Below, piece by piece: positions 61,587 to 64,000 of a stretch of DNA of 64,000 bases (the first letter of the stretch is position 1; every line of letters starts with the position of its first letter). Under the pieces are notes generated by a model that saw nothing but the letters and a program-made list of their open reading frames with translations, did no database searches and had not been told where the DNA came from. The DNA lies in contig JAFGBT010000015.1 of NCBI GenBank assembly GCA_016933025.1, positions 204,064 through 268,063 on the forward strand, read 5' to 3'. This stretch comes from Spirochaetota bacterium (GTDB taxonomy: Bacteria > Spirochaetota > UBA4802 > UBA5550). A program made the translations under genes and the position numbers.

Positions 61587-62690
61587 ATGTCCAGAGATAT
61601 AAGCAGAAGAACGTTTTTGGGAAGGAGCGCTCTCGGCGCGGCTGCGGCCCTTCTGCCGGTGACCTTGGTGAATGTTGTTTTTGGCCAGAAGAAGGGGGGC
61701 GCGGCACAAAAGGCGAAGGCGGCCGGCGACAAAACCGACTTCACCTTCGCGTATATTTCAGACGCCCACATACAGCAGATTTCGGGGAATAAATTCGTGC
61801 GCAACTGGGACCAGGGGCTCAAGCGCGCGGTCGCCGAAGCAAATTTGCTCATACCGAGGCCGGATTTCGTCATGTTCGGAGGCGACCTGGGCCAACTCGG
61901 CAAAAAGGAGGAACTCGACCATGGCGCGGAAATAATGTCGGCGTGCAAATACAAAACGCACTACGTTATGGGCGAGCATGACTTTTACCTGGACATGGGA
62001 GCCTGCTGGGAAAAGCTCTTTGGAAAGCAGTATTACAGCTTTGACCACAAGGGGGTCCATTTCATCGTGCTGAACAGCATCCTGACCTACGACAGCTGGA
62101 ACAAGAAATGGCCAAGCGCCATGGAACGCATGGTCCAGATGGCCGGCCTGGACAATCCCCTCGGCTCCCCGTTCATGGTGGGGGAGGCCCAGAGAAAATG
62201 GCTCGCCGCCGATCTCGCGAAGGTCGATAAGAACGTTCCGGTGATTCTTTTTTCGCATTCACCGATACAGAAGATATACAAGGGATGGAACTTCTGGACC
62301 GAGGACGCCGAAAAGGTCCAGGCCCTGCTCAAGCCGTTCAAGAAGGTGACTGTGATATACGGGCACGTTCACCAGATTCAGTACAACCAGATCGGCAATA
62401 TCTCCTTCAACTCGGTGATGGCGACCGCCTGGCCCTGGCCCTATCCGCAGTCCTATGCCCTGGCCAAGAGCAGCCTGCCCGTCCTGACCGTACCGATGAA
62501 CAGGGCGGACCCCTTCTTTGAAAGGGACGCCACGGGATGGCAGTTCATCGACGTGAACAGCGGGAAGGTCGCCGCCAACTACCTCCTGACGGACAATGAA
62601 AACCGGACCGTGAAGTACAACCGGAAGACGGGGAGGCCGGAGGACGTGAAGTACCAGAACAAAAGAACTGCCGCTCAGGAACATTATTGA
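61587..62690 (+). CDS. Tat-exported metallophosphoesterase
   Basis: A 367-residue calcineurin-like phosphoesterase. The Tat signal is SRRTFLGRSALGAAAALLPVTLVNVVFG, with arginines at 7-8. Metal-binding motifs are YISDAH, GGDLGQLG, MGEHDFY (in place of GNHD), ILFSHSPI and IYGHVHQIQYN. It should act on a phosphoester in the periplasm, folded with its metals before export. It lies 10 bases after the peroxidase gene and 19 before a cytochrome c gene. The link between a phosphoesterase and two cytochromes is not explained by known pathways I can name. Confidence 0.92.
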   Translation: MSRDISRRTFLGRSALGAAAALLPVTLVNVVFGQKKGGAAQKAKAAGDKTDFTFAYISDAHIQQISGNKFVRNWDQGLKRAVAEANLLIPRPDFVMFGGDLGQLGKKEELDHGAEIMSACKYKTHYVMGEHDFYLDMGACWEKLFGKQYYSFDHKGVHFIVLNSILTYDSWNKKWPSAMERMVQMAGLDNPLGSPFMVGEAQRKWLAADLAKVDKNVPVILFSHSPIQKIYKGWNFWTEDAEKVQALLKPFKKVTVIYGHVHQIQYNQIGNISFNSVMATAWPWPYPQSYALAKSSLPVLTVPMNRADPFFERDATGWQFIDVNSGKVAANYLLTDNENRTVKYNRKTGRPEDVKYQNKRTAAQEHY

Positions 62691-62709
62691 TATCGACAGG
62701 AGAATCAAC

Positions 62710-63117
62710 ATGACAAGAAACAGTATCATCATAAGCGGCGTTATGCTGCTTGTATTCGGCTTCATTTATGCCGATACCTTCACGAAGGAAGATGTCATCC
62801 GCTGGCAGAAGGAGTTCGACGCCGCCGCTAAATACGGGAGACAGCTCTGGGAAAATTCGGCATCCTTCAAGCTGGGGACCAACAATGTCGCCTGCGCCCA
62901 GTGCCATCCGAACGCGACGAATACGCACCCCGAGACGTATCCGAAATTCCAGAAACAGCTGGGAAGGGTCGTCTCACTGGCGGAAATGGTTAACTGGTGC
63001 ATTATCAATCCGCTGGAAGGGAAGCCGCTGAAGCTCGATTCAAAAGAGATGGTCGCCCTGCTTGCGTATATCCACTCCGAACGCAGGGGCGTCAAGCTGG
63101 CGCCGGGGAAACATTAA
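62710..63117 (+). CDS. Monohaem c-type cytochrome
   Basis: A 135-residue exported cytochrome (signal about 1-21, ending FIYA) with one haem motif, C62-x2-C65-H66 (CAQCH), and SLAEMVNWCIINPLEGKPLKLDSKEMVALLAYIH, a SoxX-like pattern with a possible distal methionine in that helix. As third gene of the operon it is a natural electron donor or acceptor for the di-haem peroxidase. An extra cysteine (NWC) is present. Confidence 0.9.
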   Translation: MTRNSIIISGVMLLVFGFIYADTFTKEDVIRWQKEFDAAAKYGRQLWENSASFKLGTNNVACAQCHPNATNTHPETYPKFQKQLGRVVSLAEMVNWCIINPLEGKPLKLDSKEMVALLAYIHSERRGVKLAPGKH

Positions 63118-63140
63118 AAAGGGGCGCCTTCCGGCGCCCC
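63116..63140 (-). terminator. Intrinsic terminator of the glutamine synthetase gene
   Basis: GGGGCGCC-TTCC-GGCGCCCC (63121-63140) is a perfect 8-bp stem. On the minus strand it is followed by TTTTT (63116-63120). It lies between convergent genes and may also stop the cytochrome transcript. Confidence 0.8.
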
Positions 63141-63148
63141 CTGGATTC

Positions 63149-64000
63149 CTAGTTCACAAACAGCATCTCCCAGAACTTGGGCATGGGCCAGAGGTCGTCG
63201 GCGGTGTGGAGCTCGAGTTCGTCCGCCAGCTTCCTGATGCCGTCCATGGCCGGCCTTACTTCGGCGCACATGAACTCGGCTTTTTGATATTCGTGCAACC
63301 CGCCCGCTTTTTCCAGCTTCGATTTCAGGGTCCCTGCCGATGACCGGATACCGCAGATCAGCTCGGCGACGCATTTGAGCAGTTCCCTCTGCGGTCCGAG
63401 GTCCAATCCGGCTCCGAGGACCTTCTCTGTGCCGGCGACCGACTCCGAAAGGTCCTTCTGATACCTGACCGCTGCCGGGACCACCTGGCTCGATATGATA
63501 TTATAGAGGGCCTTCGCCTCTATCTCGATGTCTTTGCAGTATTTTTCGATCTTGATCGTGTACCGCGATTTCAACTCGACCTGGGAGAGGACCTTGTACT
63601 TTTCGAAAAGCACGTGCGCCTTGTCGGTCATGAGCGCCTTAAGGGCCTCAGGCGTGGTCTTGAGGTTCGGGAGCCTGCGCCGTTCCGCTTCCTTCTGCCA
63701 TTCATCGGAGTAGTTGTCGCCCATGAACAGGATCGGCTTGACCTTCGGGATCTCCTCCTTCAGCACGTCAATCACGGCCTCCTTGATGTTGATCGCCCCC
63801 CGCTTCTCGATCATGTCCGCGATTTCATCGAGGGCCTCCGCCATGATGGTGTTGAGGACGGTCGCGGGGAAGGATATGCTCTGCGACGAGCCGACGGCGC
63901 GGAACTCGAACTTGTTGCCGGTGAAGGCGAAGGGTGAGGTCCGGTTGCGGTCGGAGTTGTCCCTGCTCACCACGGGCAGGGAGGATATGCCGAGGTCTAT
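63149..64000 (-). CDS. glnN: Type III glutamine synthetase, C-terminal part (truncated by window edge)
   Basis: The frame is open through the right edge (bases 64000 to 63974 encode IDLGISSLP), so the N-terminal part is missing. The stretch DNSDRNRTSPFAFTGNKFEFRAVGSSQS is the type III (GlnN) signature, distinct from GlnA, and the C-terminal 200 residues are the long helical extension of that family, ending PMPKFWEMLFVN. It makes glutamine from glutamate and ammonia. A strong terminator lies 8 bases after the stop codon. No ammonium-transport or GlnB gene is in view. Confidence 0.94.
   Translation of the reverse strand: MDLGISSLPVVSRDNSDRNRTSPFAFTGNKFEFRAVGSSQSISFPATVLNTIMAEALDEIADMIEKRGAINIKEAVIDVLKEEIPKVKPILFMGDNYSDEWQKEAERRRLPNLKTTPEALKALMTDKAHVLFEKYKVLSQVELKSRYTIKIEKYCKDIEIEAKALYNIISSQVVPAAVRYQKDLSESVAGTEKVLGAGLDLGPQRELLKCVAELICGIRSSAGTLKSKLEKAGGLHEYQKAEFMCAEVRPAMDGIRKLADELELHTADDLWPMPKFWEMLFVN

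Noticed and set aside
1-64000. tRNA, rRNA, CRISPR arrays, transposases, integrases and prophage genes
   Set aside because: Both strands of the larger gaps were read and none was recognised. A tRNAscan and repeat search would be needed to exclude small or divergent examples.

Overview
The window reads as a chromosomal segment of a Gram-negative spirochaete. The strongest pointers are two periplasmic-type FlaB flagellins (about 280 residues, no variable D2/D3 domain, resembling leptospiral FlaB by memory), a FlaG-FliD flagellar locus, TonB/ExbBD and RND/outer-membrane machinery, lipoproteins with relaxed lipoboxes, and many STAS-type regulators. Most genes look GC-rich. A block of about 10 kb (27.9-37.9 kb) is visibly AT-richer and contains an unfamiliar biosynthetic cluster. 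No rRNA, tRNA, CRISPR array, transposase or phage gene was seen. The species cannot be named from the sequence alone.

Layout. 0-4.1 kb: a truncated molybdopterin oxidoreductase, four-cluster ferredoxin and NrfD-type membrane anchor (one respiratory complex), then a STAS protein. 4.1-11.4 kb, minus strand: AmrS-like radical SAM enzyme, bactofilin, small TPR protein, polyprenyl diphosphate synthase, STAS protein, ComF, QueC, and a STAS/7TMR-DISM-ATPase pair. 11.7-15 kb: folE and a purine block (purN, a PurO-type IMP cyclohydrolase and a free-standing AICAR transformylase). 15.2-18.1 kb: multi-PAS histidine kinase and NarL-type regulator, followed by a candidate small RNA and panB. 19.5-27.9 kb: an all-helical unknown, two flaB genes with long leaders, flaG, fliD and two further unknowns.

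27.9-37.9 kb: thioesterase, three radical SAM enzymes, acyl carrier protein, two KAS III-like proteins, a small membrane protein and a divergent acyl-activating enzyme. Together they look like an undescribed acyl-ACP-based lipid or natural-product pathway, and this is the best candidate for a new system here. 38-46.8 kb: argH, ilvE, SGNH lipoprotein, free-standing MshEN-like domain, glpK, a NeuB-family synthase with a lipoprotein and a polysaccharide deacetylase. 46.8-53.2 kb: orphan ParA, then a TetR-RND-LolA-like-outer-membrane-barrel operon with a clear operator palindrome.

53.3-56.5 kb: a zinc-cysteine microprotein, a hydantoinase-family protein and an HDAC-family amidohydrolase with its own zinc ribbon form a tight operon. 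56.5-58.3 kb: exbB-exbD-tonB. 58.5-59.9 kb: C45-family hydrolase. 60.4-63.1 kb: a periplasmic trio of di-haem peroxidase, Tat-exported metallophosphoesterase and monohaem cytochrome c. The window ends in the C-terminal part of a type III glutamine synthetase. Three STAS proteins, a 7TMR-DISM protein ending in an RsbW/SpoIIAB-like ATPase domain, and a PAS kinase with its regulator make the first 18 kb rich in signalling. Domain and family assignments come from reading motifs by eye; none was checked against a database.
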